DNA of 64,000 bases from Pseudaestuariivita atlantica (GTDB lineage Bacteria > Pseudomonadota > Alphaproteobacteria > Rhodobacterales > Rhodobacteraceae): positions 310,001 to 374,000 of the forward strand of contig NZ_AQQZ01000004.1 in NCBI RefSeq assembly GCF_001205715.1, written 5' to 3'. The notes under the pieces are model-generated. The model did not search any database, was not told the origin of the DNA, and worked only from the letters and a program-made list of their open reading frames with translations. The stretch's first letter is position 1; every line of letters starts with the position of its first letter. A program made the translations under genes and the position numbers. Below, in pieces: positions 56,587 through 64,000 of this stretch.

Positions 56587-56734
56587 CCTCGACCAGATGG
56601 ACGATTGGGACCGCGGCCTGCGGGAACTGGATGCCGCCAGTCCCGGTGGCGATCGGGAACCTGCCACCGCCGCGGTCACACCGCGCCCGGCAGCGCCTGC
56701 CACCTGTCCTTTTGACGCGAAAGCCCGCAAGTGA
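56579..56734 (+). CDS. 51-residue ORF between bchX and bchY, unknown
   Basis: ATG at 56579 overlaps the bchX stop (8 bases), with a GGAGG at 56562-56566 inside bchX. The stop TGA (56732-56734) overlaps the bchY GTG start as GTGA. The frame is different from both neighbours. The peptide is acidic at the N-terminus ([17 protein letters not shown]), Ala/Pro-rich in the middle, and ends with [10 protein letters not shown], which contains its only Cys. No family is recognised. The arrangement suggests translational coupling into bchY. It may be a real small protein or a translated spacer. Confidence 0.6.
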   Translation: MFDLDQMDDWDRGLRELDAASPGGDREPATAAVTPRPAAPATCPFDAKARK

Positions 56735-58296
56735 GCGGCGAGATCACATATGACGCGGCACACGAGGCCGATGTGACCCTTGGCAAGGGGCGCGAGGAAG
56801 TGGGCGATCAGCCGCAGGGCGACGCGGCGATTGGCTGTCATTCCGGCGCGGACCTCGAAAAAGCCGCGCGCACGGCAGGGCAATCCGAACTCCTTGAACA
56901 ATTCGCGGCGGATTACCCGACCGGGCCGCATGACAAGCCGCAATCGATGTGCCCGGCCTTTGGCTCCCTGCGCGTGGGACTGCGGATGCGGCGCGTGGCG
57001 ACGGTTCTGTCCGGCTCTGCCTGCTGCGTCTATGGTCTGACCTTCGTGTCCCACTTCTACGGCGCGCGACGGTCCGTCGGATACGTGCCGTTCAATTCCG
57101 AAACGCTTGTGACTGGCAAGCTGTTCGAGGACATCCGCGACAGCGTGCACGAACTGGCCGACCCCGCGAAATACGACGCCATCGTCGTGACCAACCTCTG
57201 CGTGCCGACCGCGTCGGGCGTGCCTCTGCGGCTGCTGCCGGACGAGATCAACGGCGTGCGCATCGTGGGGATCGACGTGCCCGGCTTCGGTGTGCCGACC
57301 CATGCCGAGGCGAAGGACGTGCTGGCCGGGGCGATGCTCAACTATGCCCGCCAGGAGATCGAGGCGGGACCCGTCGCGGCACCTGTCGGAGGCGTCTCCG
57401 ACCGGCCGACCGTGACCCTGTTGGGAGAGATGTTCCCTGCCGATCCAATGATGATCGGGGCGATGCTGGCACCCCTCGGTCTTGCGGCAGGGCCGGTTGT
57501 TCCGTGTCGGGAATGGCGCGAGCTATATTCCGCGCTCGATTGCGGCGCGGTCGCGGCGATACATCCGTTCTACACCTCTGCCGTGCGGGAGTTCGAGGCC
57601 GCGGGACGGCCCGTCGTGGGATCGGCGCCCGTGGGTGTCGATGGCACGCGTGACTGGCTGGCGGGTATCGGTGAGGCTTTCGGGCTGAAACAGAGCCTGA
57701 TTTCAACCGCACAGAACGCGTTCGTGCCACAGGTTCAGGCGGCGCTTGCCGATGCTGACCTGAGCGGAACGATCACGGTTTCGGGGTACGAAGGCAGCGA
57801 GTTGCTGGTCGCGCGTCTGCTGATCGAAGCGGGCGCGACAGTGCCTTACGTGGGAACGGCTTGCGCCAGATCGCGGTGGAACAGTCACGATTGCGACTGG
57901 CTGGAGGCGCATGGCGTTACCGTAAGGTTCCGCGCTTCGCTGGAAGACGATTGCGCCGCCGTCGAAGGCCTGCGCCCCGACCTTGCCATCGGCACGACGC
58001 CCGTGGTGCAGAAGGCCAAGGAGCTGGGCGTTCCGTCGCTTTATTTCACCAACCTCATCTCGGCGCGGCCGTTGATGGGACCGGCCGGTGCCGGGTCGCT
58101 GATCGAGGTGATCAAGGCGGCGATGGCCAACAAGGACCGCATGGACGACATGCGCGCTTTCTTCGAAGGCGTGGGTGCCGGTGACACGGCGGGCGTCTGG
58201 CAGGGCGATCCGAACGTGCGCGAGGATTTCCGCGCGTTGAACCAGAAGAAGATGGACCGCGCCGCCAAGGCCGCCAAGGCGGCGGAGATGATCTGA
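56731..58296 (+). CDS. bchY: Chlorophyllide a reductase subunit Y
   Basis: BchY (521 aa) is a NifD/NifE-like subunit of chlorophyllide a reductase. Start GTG 56731 overlaps the 51-codon ORF stop. The family blocks [20 protein letters not shown] and [20 protein letters not shown] carry the cluster-binding Cys residues. The gene is in the usual place between bchX and bchZ. There is no clear Shine-Dalgarno before its start. The 94-base gap to bchZ holds a small hairpin. Confidence 0.95.
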   Translation: MSGEITYDAAHEADVTLGKGREEVGDQPQGDAAIGCHSGADLEKAARTAGQSELLEQFAADYPTGPHDKPQSMCPAFGSLRVGLRMRRVATVLSGSACCVYGLTFVSHFYGARRSVGYVPFNSETLVTGKLFEDIRDSVHELADPAKYDAIVVTNLCVPTASGVPLRLLPDEINGVRIVGIDVPGFGVPTHAEAKDVLAGAMLNYARQEIEAGPVAAPVGGVSDRPTVTLLGEMFPADPMMIGAMLAPLGLAAGPVVPCREWRELYSALDCGAVAAIHPFYTSAVREFEAAGRPVVGSAPVGVDGTRDWLAGIGEAFGLKQSLISTAQNAFVPQVQAALADADLSGTITVSGYEGSELLVARLLIEAGATVPYVGTACARSRWNSHDCDWLEAHGVTVRFRASLEDDCAAVEGLRPDLAIGTTPVVQKAKELGVPSLYFTNLISARPLMGPAGAGSLIEVIKAAMANKDRMDDMRAFFEGVGAGDTAGVWQGDPNVREDFRALNQKKMDRAAKAAKAAEMI

Positions 58297-58390
58297 TGGT
58301 GGTGCGGGCTGCATATCGCCGGAACGAGGGGCCAGCCCCTCGCGCTCCCCGAGGTATTTTTCAACCGAAGAAGCGGGGGAGGGCCTCCCC

Positions 58391-59863
58391 GTGCTGATAC
58401 AGGACCATGACAGGGCCGGTGGGTACTGGGGCGCGGTGTATGCGTTCTGTGCCGTGAAGGGCCTGCAATGCGTGATCGACGGGCCGGTCGGGTGCGAGAA
58501 CCTGCCGGTGACGTCGGTGCTGCATTACACCGACGCGCTGCCGCCGCATGAATTACCCATCGTCGTGACGGGGCTGGGCGAGGAAGAGTTGGGCCGCGAC
58601 GGGACCGAGGGCGCGATGAAGCGGGCTTGGGGCACGCTGGACCCTGCGCTGCCTGCCGTCGTCGTGACCGGGTCGATTGCCGAGATGATCGGTGGCGGGG
58701 TGACCCCGCAAGGCACTAACATCCAGCGCTTCCTGCCGCGCACCATCGACGAGGATCAGTGGGAAGCCGCCGACCGGGCGATGACGTGGATCTTTACCGA
58801 GTTCGGGATGACCAAGGGCCGGATGCCCAAGGAGAAGACGCGCGAGGAGGGTGCAAAGCCCCGCGTGAACATCCTTGGGCCGATGTACGGCACGTTCAAC
58901 ATGCCATCCGACCTGGCCGAGATCCGGCGGCTGGTCGAAGGCATCGGGGCGGAGATCAACATGGTCATGCCCCTTGGTGCCCACGTGGCCGAGATGCGCG
59001 ACCTGGTGAATGCCGACGTGAACGTCTGCATGTACCGCGAGTTCGGGCGGGGGCTGTGCGAGGTGCTGGGCAAGCCGTACCTGCAGGCCCCGATTGGAAT
59101 CGATTCCACCACCAAGTTCCTGCGCATGCTGGGCGATCTGTTGGACCTTGATCCCGAGCCGTTCATCGAGCGGGAGAAACATTCGACCATCAAGCCCGTC
59201 TGGGATCTGTGGCGGTCGGTCACGCAGGATTTCTTTGCCACCGCGTCTTTCGGGATCGTGGCGACCGAGACTTACGCGCGCGGCATCCGACATTACTTCG
59301 AAAGCGATCTGGGGCTGCCCTGCGCCTTTGCCGTGGCGCGGTCGCGCGGGTCGAAGACCGACAACGATCATGTCCGGGCCGAGATGGCCAAGCACCGCCC
59401 GCTGATCGTCTTCGGGTCGATCAACGAGAAGATGTACCTGGCTGAACTGAAGGGCGGGCACGGGCCGTCGCCCGCGTTCATTCCAGCCTCGTTCCCCGGT
59501 GCCGCGATCCGGCGCCACACGGGCACGCCCTTCATGGGCTATGCCGGGGCGACCTACCTGTTGCAGGAGGTCTGCAACGGGCTGTTCGACGCGCTGTTCC
59601 ACATCCTGCCGCTTGGCACCCAGATGGACGCTGCCGAGGCGACGCCGACCACCCTACGCCGGGACTTCCCGTGGGATGCCGACGCGCAGGCGGCGCTGGA
59701 CCGGATCGTGGCCCAGCACCCGGTGCTTACACGCATTTCCGCCGCGAAGACGCTGCGCGACGAGGCCGAGCGCGCGGCGCTGGCCCAAGGCGCGGAGCGT
59801 GTCGTGCGCGAAACGGTCGAGGCGCTCGACCCATCGAATTCAACAGGAGGAACCGGGGCATGA
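58391..59863 (+). CDS. bchZ: Chlorophyllide a reductase subunit Z
   Basis: BchZ (490 aa) is the NifK/NifN-like partner of BchY, completing the enzyme that reduces chlorophyllide a to bacteriochlorophyllide. Start GTG 58391 gives [19 protein letters not shown], and [20 protein letters not shown] carries a cluster Cys. Further conserved segments are [17 protein letters not shown]-type ([20 protein letters not shown]) and [20 protein letters not shown]. The stop overlaps the pufQ start as ATGA, so bch and puf genes are coupled. Confidence 0.95.
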   Translation: MLIQDHDRAGGYWGAVYAFCAVKGLQCVIDGPVGCENLPVTSVLHYTDALPPHELPIVVTGLGEEELGRDGTEGAMKRAWGTLDPALPAVVVTGSIAEMIGGGVTPQGTNIQRFLPRTIDEDQWEAADRAMTWIFTEFGMTKGRMPKEKTREEGAKPRVNILGPMYGTFNMPSDLAEIRRLVEGIGAEINMVMPLGAHVAEMRDLVNADVNVCMYREFGRGLCEVLGKPYLQAPIGIDSTTKFLRMLGDLLDLDPEPFIEREKHSTIKPVWDLWRSVTQDFFATASFGIVATETYARGIRHYFESDLGLPCAFAVARSRGSKTDNDHVRAEMAKHRPLIVFGSINEKMYLAELKGGHGPSPAFIPASFPGAAIRRHTGTPFMGYAGATYLLQEVCNGLFDALFHILPLGTQMDAAEATPTTLRRDFPWDADAQAALDRIVAQHPVLTRISAAKTLRDEAERAALAQGAERVVRETVEALDPSNSTGGTGA

Positions 59864-60078
59864 CCGACATCACCTCGAACACCCCCCAGACCCGCAAGCA
59901 CGGCACGCGTGCCGAATTCAGGGTCTATTTCGCCATCATCTTCGCCGCGGCGCTGCCGTTTGCGCTGATCGCCTGGATCACGCACCCGCTGCACCGCAAG
60001 GGCGAACCGAACAAGGGCCCGCTGGCCCGTGCCTGGAGCCAGGCGCGGACGGTGACGCCCATGATCTTCTCGGCGTGA
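59860..60078 (+). CDS. pufQ: PufQ, puf operon protein
   Basis: PufQ (72 aa) is a small membrane protein required for normal bacteriochlorophyll or pigment-complex formation in Rhodobacter. ATG 59860 follows an AGGAGG and overlaps bchZ. One hydrophobic helix ([20 protein letters not shown]) is followed by a charged C-terminal part including [20 protein letters not shown]. It matches the size and position of pufQ. A 127-base leader with hairpins separates it from pufB. Confidence 0.9.
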   Translation: MTDITSNTPQTRKHGTRAEFRVYFAIIFAAALPFALIAWITHPLHRKGEPNKGPLARAWSQARTVTPMIFSA

Positions 60079-60157
60079 CGCTGTCGCGTCCGGGAAACCG
60101 CACTGGCCGCCCCGGCGGTCAGAGCCCGGTGGGGCCCGTCAGGGCCTCTTCGGACCC

Positions 60158-60178
60158 TGCCGCGAGGGTGTCGCGGCA
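60158..60178 (+). other. Hairpin in the pufQ-pufB leader
   Basis: A perfect 8-bp stem TGCCGCGA/TCGCGGCA (60158-60165 with 60171-60178) and 5-base loop, 27 bases before the pufB ATG. In Rhodobacter, structures around pufBA control mRNA processing and stability. This identification is by position, not by experiment. Confidence 0.6.
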
Positions 60179-60205
60179 TCAGCGTAACGTTCCGGAGGAA
60201 AGTTA

Positions 60206-60355
60206 ATGGCTGATAACTCCGACCTGTCCTTCACAGGTCTCACAGACGAGCAGGCGCAAGAATTGCATGCGGTCTACATGAGCGGGCTCTGGCTGTTTTC
60301 GGCAGTCGCAGTGGTCGCTCATCTGGCCGTGTTCATCTGGCGTCCGTGGTTCTGA
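60206..60355 (+). CDS. pufB: Light-harvesting 1 beta chain PufB
   Basis: PufB (49 aa) is the LH1 beta polypeptide. ATG 60206 follows GGAGGAAA. The single membrane helix ([20 protein letters not shown]) carries the bacteriochlorophyll-binding His in VAHLA, and the C-terminus RPWF is typical. An upstream His (QELHAVYM) at the cytoplasmic face is also conserved. pufA begins 14 bases after the stop. Confidence 0.97.
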   Translation: MADNSDLSFTGLTDEQAQELHAVYMSGLWLFSAVAVVAHLAVFIWRPWF

Positions 60356-60369
60356 GAAAGGATCGATAA

Positions 60370-60531
60370 ATGGCAAAGTTCTACAAGATCTGGCTCATCT
60401 TCGATCCGCGTCGCGTGTTCGTGGCACAGGGCGTGTTCCTGTTCCTGCTGGCCGCGATGATCCACCTGGTGCTCCTGAGCACCGACCACTTCAACTGGTT
60501 TGAGATCGCAGCCATGAAGGCTGCTGGTTGA
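60370..60531 (+). CDS. pufA: Light-harvesting 1 alpha chain PufA
   Basis: PufA (53 aa) is the LH1 alpha polypeptide. The N-terminal [20 protein letters not shown] is the standard amphipathic start. The membrane helix carries the bacteriochlorophyll-ligating His in [11 protein letters not shown], and HFNWFE follows. A stable hairpin lies between pufA and pufL. Confidence 0.97.
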   Translation: MAKFYKIWLIFDPRRVFVAQGVFLFLLAAMIHLVLLSTDHFNWFEIAAMKAAG

Positions 60532-60545
60532 TCCATTGAAGCGCT

Positions 60546-60569
60546 GCGGGCGGGGGTGACCTCGCCCGC
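60546..60569 (+). other. pufA-pufL intercistronic hairpin
   Basis: A 7-bp GC stem (60546-60552 with 60563-60569; GCGGGCG/CGCCCGC), loop of 10, 15 bases after the pufA stop. In Rhodobacter, a comparable structure protects pufBA mRNA and lets it exceed pufLM; here this is inferred from position. Confidence 0.65.
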
Positions 60570-60629
60570 GGCAAACCACAATGACCACGCTGGGCCACTT
60601 CGCCGGCCGGCAATCGCGGAGACATCAAG

Positions 60630-61472
60630 ATGGCGCTCTTGAGTTTTGAGAGAAAATACCGCGTCCGCGGGGGGACGCTGATCGGCGGTGACCTGTTCGA
60701 TTTCTGGGTCGGACCCTTCTACGTCGGCTTTTTCGGAGTGACGGGGGCGTTCTTTGCGCTGCTCGGCACGGTCCTGATCTTCTGGGGGGCCTCGCAACAG
60801 GGCACCTTCAACCCCTGGCTCATCAACATCGCACCGCCCGACCTGAGTTACGGTCTGGGCCTTGCACCGCTTCTGGAAGGCGGGTTGTGGCAGATCATCA
60901 CGATCTGCGCGATCGGGGCCTTCAGCAGTTGGGCGCTGCGCGAGGTGGAGATCTGCCGCAAGCTGGGCATGGGATACCACGTTCCCTTCGCCTTCAGCTT
61001 CGCGATCCTCGCCTATGTCACGCTGGTTGTCTTCCGCCCGCTCCTGATGGGGGCATGGGGGCACGGGTTCCCCTACGGGATCTTCAGTCACCTCGACTGG
61101 GTGTCGAACACCGGCTACGCCTACCTGCACTTCCACTACAACCCGGCGCACATGCTGGCGGTGACCTTCTTCTTCACCACCACGCTGGCACTGGCGTTGC
61201 ACGGGGGGCTTGTCCTGTCGGCCGCGAACCCGGCCAACAAGGACGATGAGAGCCTGAGCCCCGACAACGAGGACACCTTCTTCCGCGACTTCATCGGCTA
61301 TTCGGTCGGCACGCTGGGCATCCACCGGGTTGGCCTGCTGCTGGCGTTGAATGCCGGCTTTTGGAGCGCGGTGTGCATCATCATCTCGGGCCCGGTCTGG
61401 ACCGAAAGCTGGCCGAGCTGGTGGAACTGGTGGCTGGAACTGCCGCTGTGGCCTTCTCAGGCGGGGATGTAA
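60630..61472 (+). CDS. pufL: Photosynthetic reaction centre L subunit
   Basis: PufL (280 aa) with PufM holds the special-pair bacteriochlorophylls, bacteriopheophytins, quinones and iron of the type II centre. ATG 60630. The family start [20 protein letters not shown] and [14 protein letters not shown] are present. Five membrane helices are visible. The special-pair His lies in [15 protein letters not shown], and iron-ligating His in [14 protein letters not shown] and HRVGLLLAL. pufM starts 3 bases later. Confidence 0.98.
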   Translation: MALLSFERKYRVRGGTLIGGDLFDFWVGPFYVGFFGVTGAFFALLGTVLIFWGASQQGTFNPWLINIAPPDLSYGLGLAPLLEGGLWQIITICAIGAFSSWALREVEICRKLGMGYHVPFAFSFAILAYVTLVVFRPLLMGAWGHGFPYGIFSHLDWVSNTGYAYLHFHYNPAHMLAVTFFFTTTLALALHGGLVLSAANPANKDDESLSPDNEDTFFRDFIGYSVGTLGIHRVGLLLALNAGFWSAVCIIISGPVWTESWPSWWNWWLELPLWPSQAGM

Positions 61473-61475
61473 GCC

Positions 61476-62456
61476 ATGATCGTCGAATATCAGAACATCT
61501 TTAACCAGGTTCAGGTCCAGGGCTCCCCTGAAATGGGGACGGACAACGAGAACCAGATGATGAAGGAGCGCACGAAAAAGCCCTTCTTCTCCACCCTGGT
61601 CGGCTGGGTCGGCAACGCGCAGATCGGGCCGATCTACCTGGGCTGGACGGGGCTTGTGTCGCTGTTTACCGGGATCCTGGCGCTGAACATCATCGGGTTG
61701 AACATGCTGGCGCAGGTCGGCTGGTCCATCCCGGAATTCCTGCGGCAGCTGTTCTGGCTGGCGCTCGAGCCGCCAAGCCCTGAATACGGGCTGTCCATGC
61801 CGCCGCTGGATGACGGGGGATGGTACATCATCGCCTCGATGTTCCTGCTGGTATCGGTGATGAGCTGGTGGGCGCGGACGTGGTTCCTGGCCGAGCAGCA
61901 CAAGATGGGCAAGCACATCTTCTGGGCCTTCGGTGCCGCGATCTGGCTGTTCCTCGTGCTGGGCCTGTTCCGCCCCGTCCTGATGGGGGCGTGGTCCGAA
62001 GCGGTGCCTTACGGGATCTTCCCGCACCTCGATTGGACGACCGCGTTCTCGATCCGGTACGGCAACCTTTACTACAACCCGTTCCACGCGCTTTCGATCG
62101 TGTTCCTGTACGGCTCGGTCCTGCTGTTCGCCATGCACGGCGCGACCATCCTGGCGGTGACCCGCTTTGGCGGCGACCGCGAGCTGGAGCAGATCTATGA
62201 CCGGGGTACCGCGACCGAACGGGCCGCCCTGTTCTGGCGCTGGACCATGGGCTTCAACGCCACGATGGAAGGCATTCACCGCTGGGCGTGGTGGTTCGCC
62301 GTCCTGACGCCGATCACCGGCGGGATCGGGATCCTGCTGACCGGCACCGTCGTCGACAACTGGTTCATCTGGGCGCAGGAGCACAACTTCGCTCCGGAAT
62401 ACAACGGTGACTACGGCTACGAAGCCTACGACACCCAGTTCGGACAGGAGGGCTGA
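61476..62456 (+). CDS. pufM: Photosynthetic reaction centre M subunit
   Basis: PufM (326 aa) is the second core subunit. It opens [18 protein letters not shown] and has [17 protein letters not shown]. Five membrane helices are visible. The special-pair His is in [18 protein letters not shown], and iron ligands in [13 protein letters not shown] and [14 protein letters not shown]. The C-terminus is charged and somewhat extended. Start ATG 61476, pufC follows with a 3-base gap. Confidence 0.98.
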   Translation: MIVEYQNIFNQVQVQGSPEMGTDNENQMMKERTKKPFFSTLVGWVGNAQIGPIYLGWTGLVSLFTGILALNIIGLNMLAQVGWSIPEFLRQLFWLALEPPSPEYGLSMPPLDDGGWYIIASMFLLVSVMSWWARTWFLAEQHKMGKHIFWAFGAAIWLFLVLGLFRPVLMGAWSEAVPYGIFPHLDWTTAFSIRYGNLYYNPFHALSIVFLYGSVLLFAMHGATILAVTRFGGDRELEQIYDRGTATERAALFWRWTMGFNATMEGIHRWAWWFAVLTPITGGIGILLTGTVVDNWFIWAQEHNFAPEYNGDYGYEAYDTQFGQEG

Positions 62457-62459
62457 TCG

Positions 62460-63497
62460 ATGTTTCCCAAGTGGTTCAACAAATGGAACGCGGATAACCC
62501 GACCGATGTCTTCGGTCCGGCCATCCTGATCGGATCGCTCGGCGGGGCGGTGTTCGTGGCGATCATGCTGATCACGTGGGGGCAGCCCTATGCCACCGCG
62601 TCCCAGCAATCCGGCCCGCGCGGCACGGGGATGAGCCAGACCGAGTTCGTCCGCGCGCTTGCTGCCCGCAAGGCCGACCCGGAAATGGCGGCGGCAAACT
62701 ATGTCGTCGCTCCGGAAGGGGAGGCGCCGGCGGTCGAGTATGATCCGGGTCTCGGGGACGAGCTGGTGACGGCGATGCGGTCATGGACCGGCATCCCCAA
62801 CCTCTTTGCAGAGGACAATTACCAGACCAACGTCGCCTACCTGATGATCTCGATGACGCAGTTCCTGAACGAGGAGTATGGCTATCACGTCAATGCTTCG
62901 GGCGAGGGCGTGGGCGTGACCTGCTACACCTGCCACCGGGGCCAGCCTGTCCCGAACGGCGTGTGGTTCAAGCTGGGTGCGGTGAACGAGGCGGCGAGCG
63001 GCTGGTCGGCGGTACAGAACCGCGCGACGATGCAATCGCAATCCACCTCGCTGCCGTCGAACGCGCTGGAATCCTACCTGCTGGGGGACGAGGTCATCCA
63101 GGTCCACGACCTTGAAAGCCGCGTTGCAGGCTCGATTGCCGAGGGCGAAGTCGCCTCGATCCAGCAGACCGAGATGACGTTCAGCCTGATGAACTATTAC
63201 GACAACTCGCTGGGTGTGAACTGCGTGTTCTGCCACAACAGCCGCGCGTTCTATGACGGCGGGCAGGTGACGCCGCAATGGGCCACCGCACAGGTGGCGC
63301 GCGAGATGGTCCAGACGCTGAACGCCGACTACCTCGTGCCGCTGAAGGACACGCTGCCCGACAACCGTCTGGGCCCGATCATGGGTGACGCACCCAAGGC
63401 CGGATGCCTGACCTGCCACCAGGGGCAGAACCGCCCCGTGAACGGCCATCTGTGGCTGGAAGCCTACCCCGAGCTTGCGACCATCGGGGGTGGCTGA
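62460..63497 (+). CDS. pufC: Reaction centre-bound cytochrome subunit PufC, triheme form
   Basis: PufC (345 aa) donates electrons to the oxidised special pair. A single N-terminal membrane helix (AILIGSLGGAVFVAIMLITW) anchors it; there is no lipobox Cys. Only three CxxCH motifs are visible: CYTCH (residues 155-159), CVFCH (255-259) and CLTCH (316-320). These correspond to hemes 2, 3 and 4 of the tetraheme family. The heme 1 site, expected just after W109, is replaced by TGIPNLFAEDNY with no Cys. The axial Met for heme 1 (TAMRSW) is still present. A similar three-heme cytochrome is known from Rhodovulum sulfidophilum. Confidence 0.94.
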   Translation: MFPKWFNKWNADNPTDVFGPAILIGSLGGAVFVAIMLITWGQPYATASQQSGPRGTGMSQTEFVRALAARKADPEMAAANYVVAPEGEAPAVEYDPGLGDELVTAMRSWTGIPNLFAEDNYQTNVAYLMISMTQFLNEEYGYHVNASGEGVGVTCYTCHRGQPVPNGVWFKLGAVNEAASGWSAVQNRATMQSQSTSLPSNALESYLLGDEVIQVHDLESRVAGSIAEGEVASIQQTEMTFSLMNYYDNSLGVNCVFCHNSRAFYDGGQVTPQWATAQVAREMVQTLNADYLVPLKDTLPDNRLGPIMGDAPKAGCLTCHQGQNRPVNGHLWLEAYPELATIGGG

Positions 63498-63620
63498 CGA
63501 GACAGATGCGCGGCGGGGCGCTTCCTGCCCGGTCGCGCATCTTCGCCATCCTGGGGTGACAGCACACTTCAGGATACGGGGCTTCCACCCCGGTTCCCTT
63601 CCTGTTGGCGACAGGAAACT

Positions 63621-63655
63621 GGCGTCGCACGGGTCCCTCCGTGCGGCGCCTTTTT
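63621..63655 (+). terminator. Rho-independent terminator of the puf operon
   Basis: A 12-bp stem (63621-63632 with 63639-63650, one T-G pair), loop of 6, followed by TTTTT (63651-63655). It lies 123 bases after the pufC stop and 47 before dxs, closing the bchC-puf transcript. Confidence 0.92.
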
Positions 63656-63701
63656 AACACAAGTCGCGCGAAAAAGCGCGCCCGCCGTGGGAGACGCTGC
63701 C

Positions 63702-64000
63702 ATGACCCGTCCCGAAACCCCCGTGCTTGACCGCGTGGCCGGTCCCTCGGACCTGAAATCGCTGACGGATTCCGAGCTTTCGAGATTGGCGCAAGAATTG
63801 CGTGCCGAGGTCATATCGGCCGTGTCCGAAACCGGCGGGCACCTCGGATCGTCGCTTGGCGTGGTCGAGTTGACGGTGGCGATTCACGCCGTTTTCAACA
63901 CCCCCGCGGACAAGCTGATCTGGGATGTCGGTCATCAGTGTTACCCGCACAAGGTCCTGACCGGACGCCGCGACCGCATCCGCACCCTGCGCCAGAAAGA
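63702..64000 (+). CDS. dxs: 1-deoxy-D-xylulose-5-phosphate synthase (3' end outside window)
   Basis: The first 99 or so residues of DXS, the thiamine-diphosphate enzyme that starts the MEP isoprenoid pathway. ATG 63702 follows GGGAGA. Visible motifs are [20 protein letters not shown] and [19 protein letters not shown], both typical of the N-terminal ThDP domain. Next to a photosynthesis cluster it could supply isoprenoid precursors for carotenoids and the bacteriochlorophyll tail. The remainder is off the right edge. Confidence 0.96.
   Translation, partial: MTRPETPVLDRVAGPSDLKSLTDSELSRLAQELRAEVISAVSETGGHLGSSLGVVELTVAIHAVFNTPADKLIWDVGHQCYPHKVLTGRRDRIRTLRQK

Noticed and set aside
55501-57303. 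A 600-codon open frame antisense to bchX and bchY
   Set aside because: Shadow of GC-rich third-position usage; covers two well-identified genes.
60381-62609. A 742-codon open frame antisense to pufA, pufL and pufM
   Set aside because: Crosses three certain photosynthesis genes; the translation is Gln/Arg/Asp-rich low-complexity sequence.
62457-63701. pufX downstream of pufM
   Set aside because: pufM is followed directly by pufC; no small single-helix ORF of the pufX type is present.

Overview
The window is a 64 kb chromosomal segment from an alphaproteobacterium of the Rhodobacterales (Roseobacter/Rhodovulum-like). The evidence is the mnmE-mnmG-rsmG-parA-parB block with perfect parS sites, the maf-aroE-coaE-dnaQ-secB block on the other side, and a Rhodobacter-type photosynthesis gene cluster with PpsR sites. 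It encodes bacteriochlorophyll a synthesis, the spheroidene/spheroidenone carotenoid branch, LH1, and a type II reaction centre with a bound cytochrome. The sequence alone cannot tell an aerobic anoxygenic phototroph from a purple non-sulfur relative.

Layout. (1) 0-13.8 kb: the 3' part of mutS, then grpE and hrcA (minus), rph-rdgB-hemW-DUF454 (plus), then parB, parA, rsmG, mnmG, mnmE, rho and hemJ, all on the minus strand. Three identical 16-bp parS palindromes lie inside the rsmG and mnmG coding sequences. (2) 13.83-14.24 kb: a non-coding gap with an AT-rich stretch, one perfect DnaA box and several weaker ones. The flanking gene blocks diverge from it, so it is the best candidate for the chromosomal origin. 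(3) 14.2-22.3 kb: maf, aroE, coaE, dnaQ, secB, fxsA, a Tim44-like protein, mltA, an Smr protein, an MFS transporter and a cytochrome c2. (4) 22.4-28.5 kb: an exopolysaccharide group (UDP-glucose dehydrogenase, Wza-like export lipoprotein, sugar transferase, YjbF- and YjbH-like proteins). (5) 28.7-38.5 kb: an unannotated-type 37-residue basic protein, gyrB, a LysE exporter, recF, dnaN, dnaA, rpsT, an enoyl-CoA hydratase and mutM. (6) 38.6-42.3 kb: ubiE, ubiB, a UDP-glucuronate epimerase and a 58-residue secreted peptide gene. (7) 42.6-63.5 kb: photosynthesis genes bchO-bchD-bchI-crtA (minus), crtI-crtB-tspO (plus), crtC-crtD (minus), crtE-crtF and bchC-bchX-small ORF-bchY-bchZ-pufQ-pufB-pufA-pufL-pufM-pufC (plus), ending in a strong terminator before dxs, which runs off the right edge.

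How the genes fit together. CrtE, CrtB, CrtI, CrtC, CrtD, CrtF and CrtA form a full route from prenyl diphosphates to spheroidenone. BchI/D with BchO cover magnesium insertion, and BchXYZ and BchC the late bacteriochlorin steps. PufBA, PufLM and PufC build the LH1-reaction-centre complex. Cytochrome c2 is encoded in the same window. The other bch genes, ppsR, puhA and the puc genes are not in the window.

Main points of interest: PufC has only three CxxCH motifs, with the first heme site replaced; neither crtA nor crtC has a canonical start codon where homology begins; a 51-codon ORF is wedged by overlaps between bchX and bchY; the three parS sites are read through as protein; the putative oriC lies about 29 kb from the photosynthesis genes; and two small-protein genes (37 and 58 residues) have good start signals but no recognised family.
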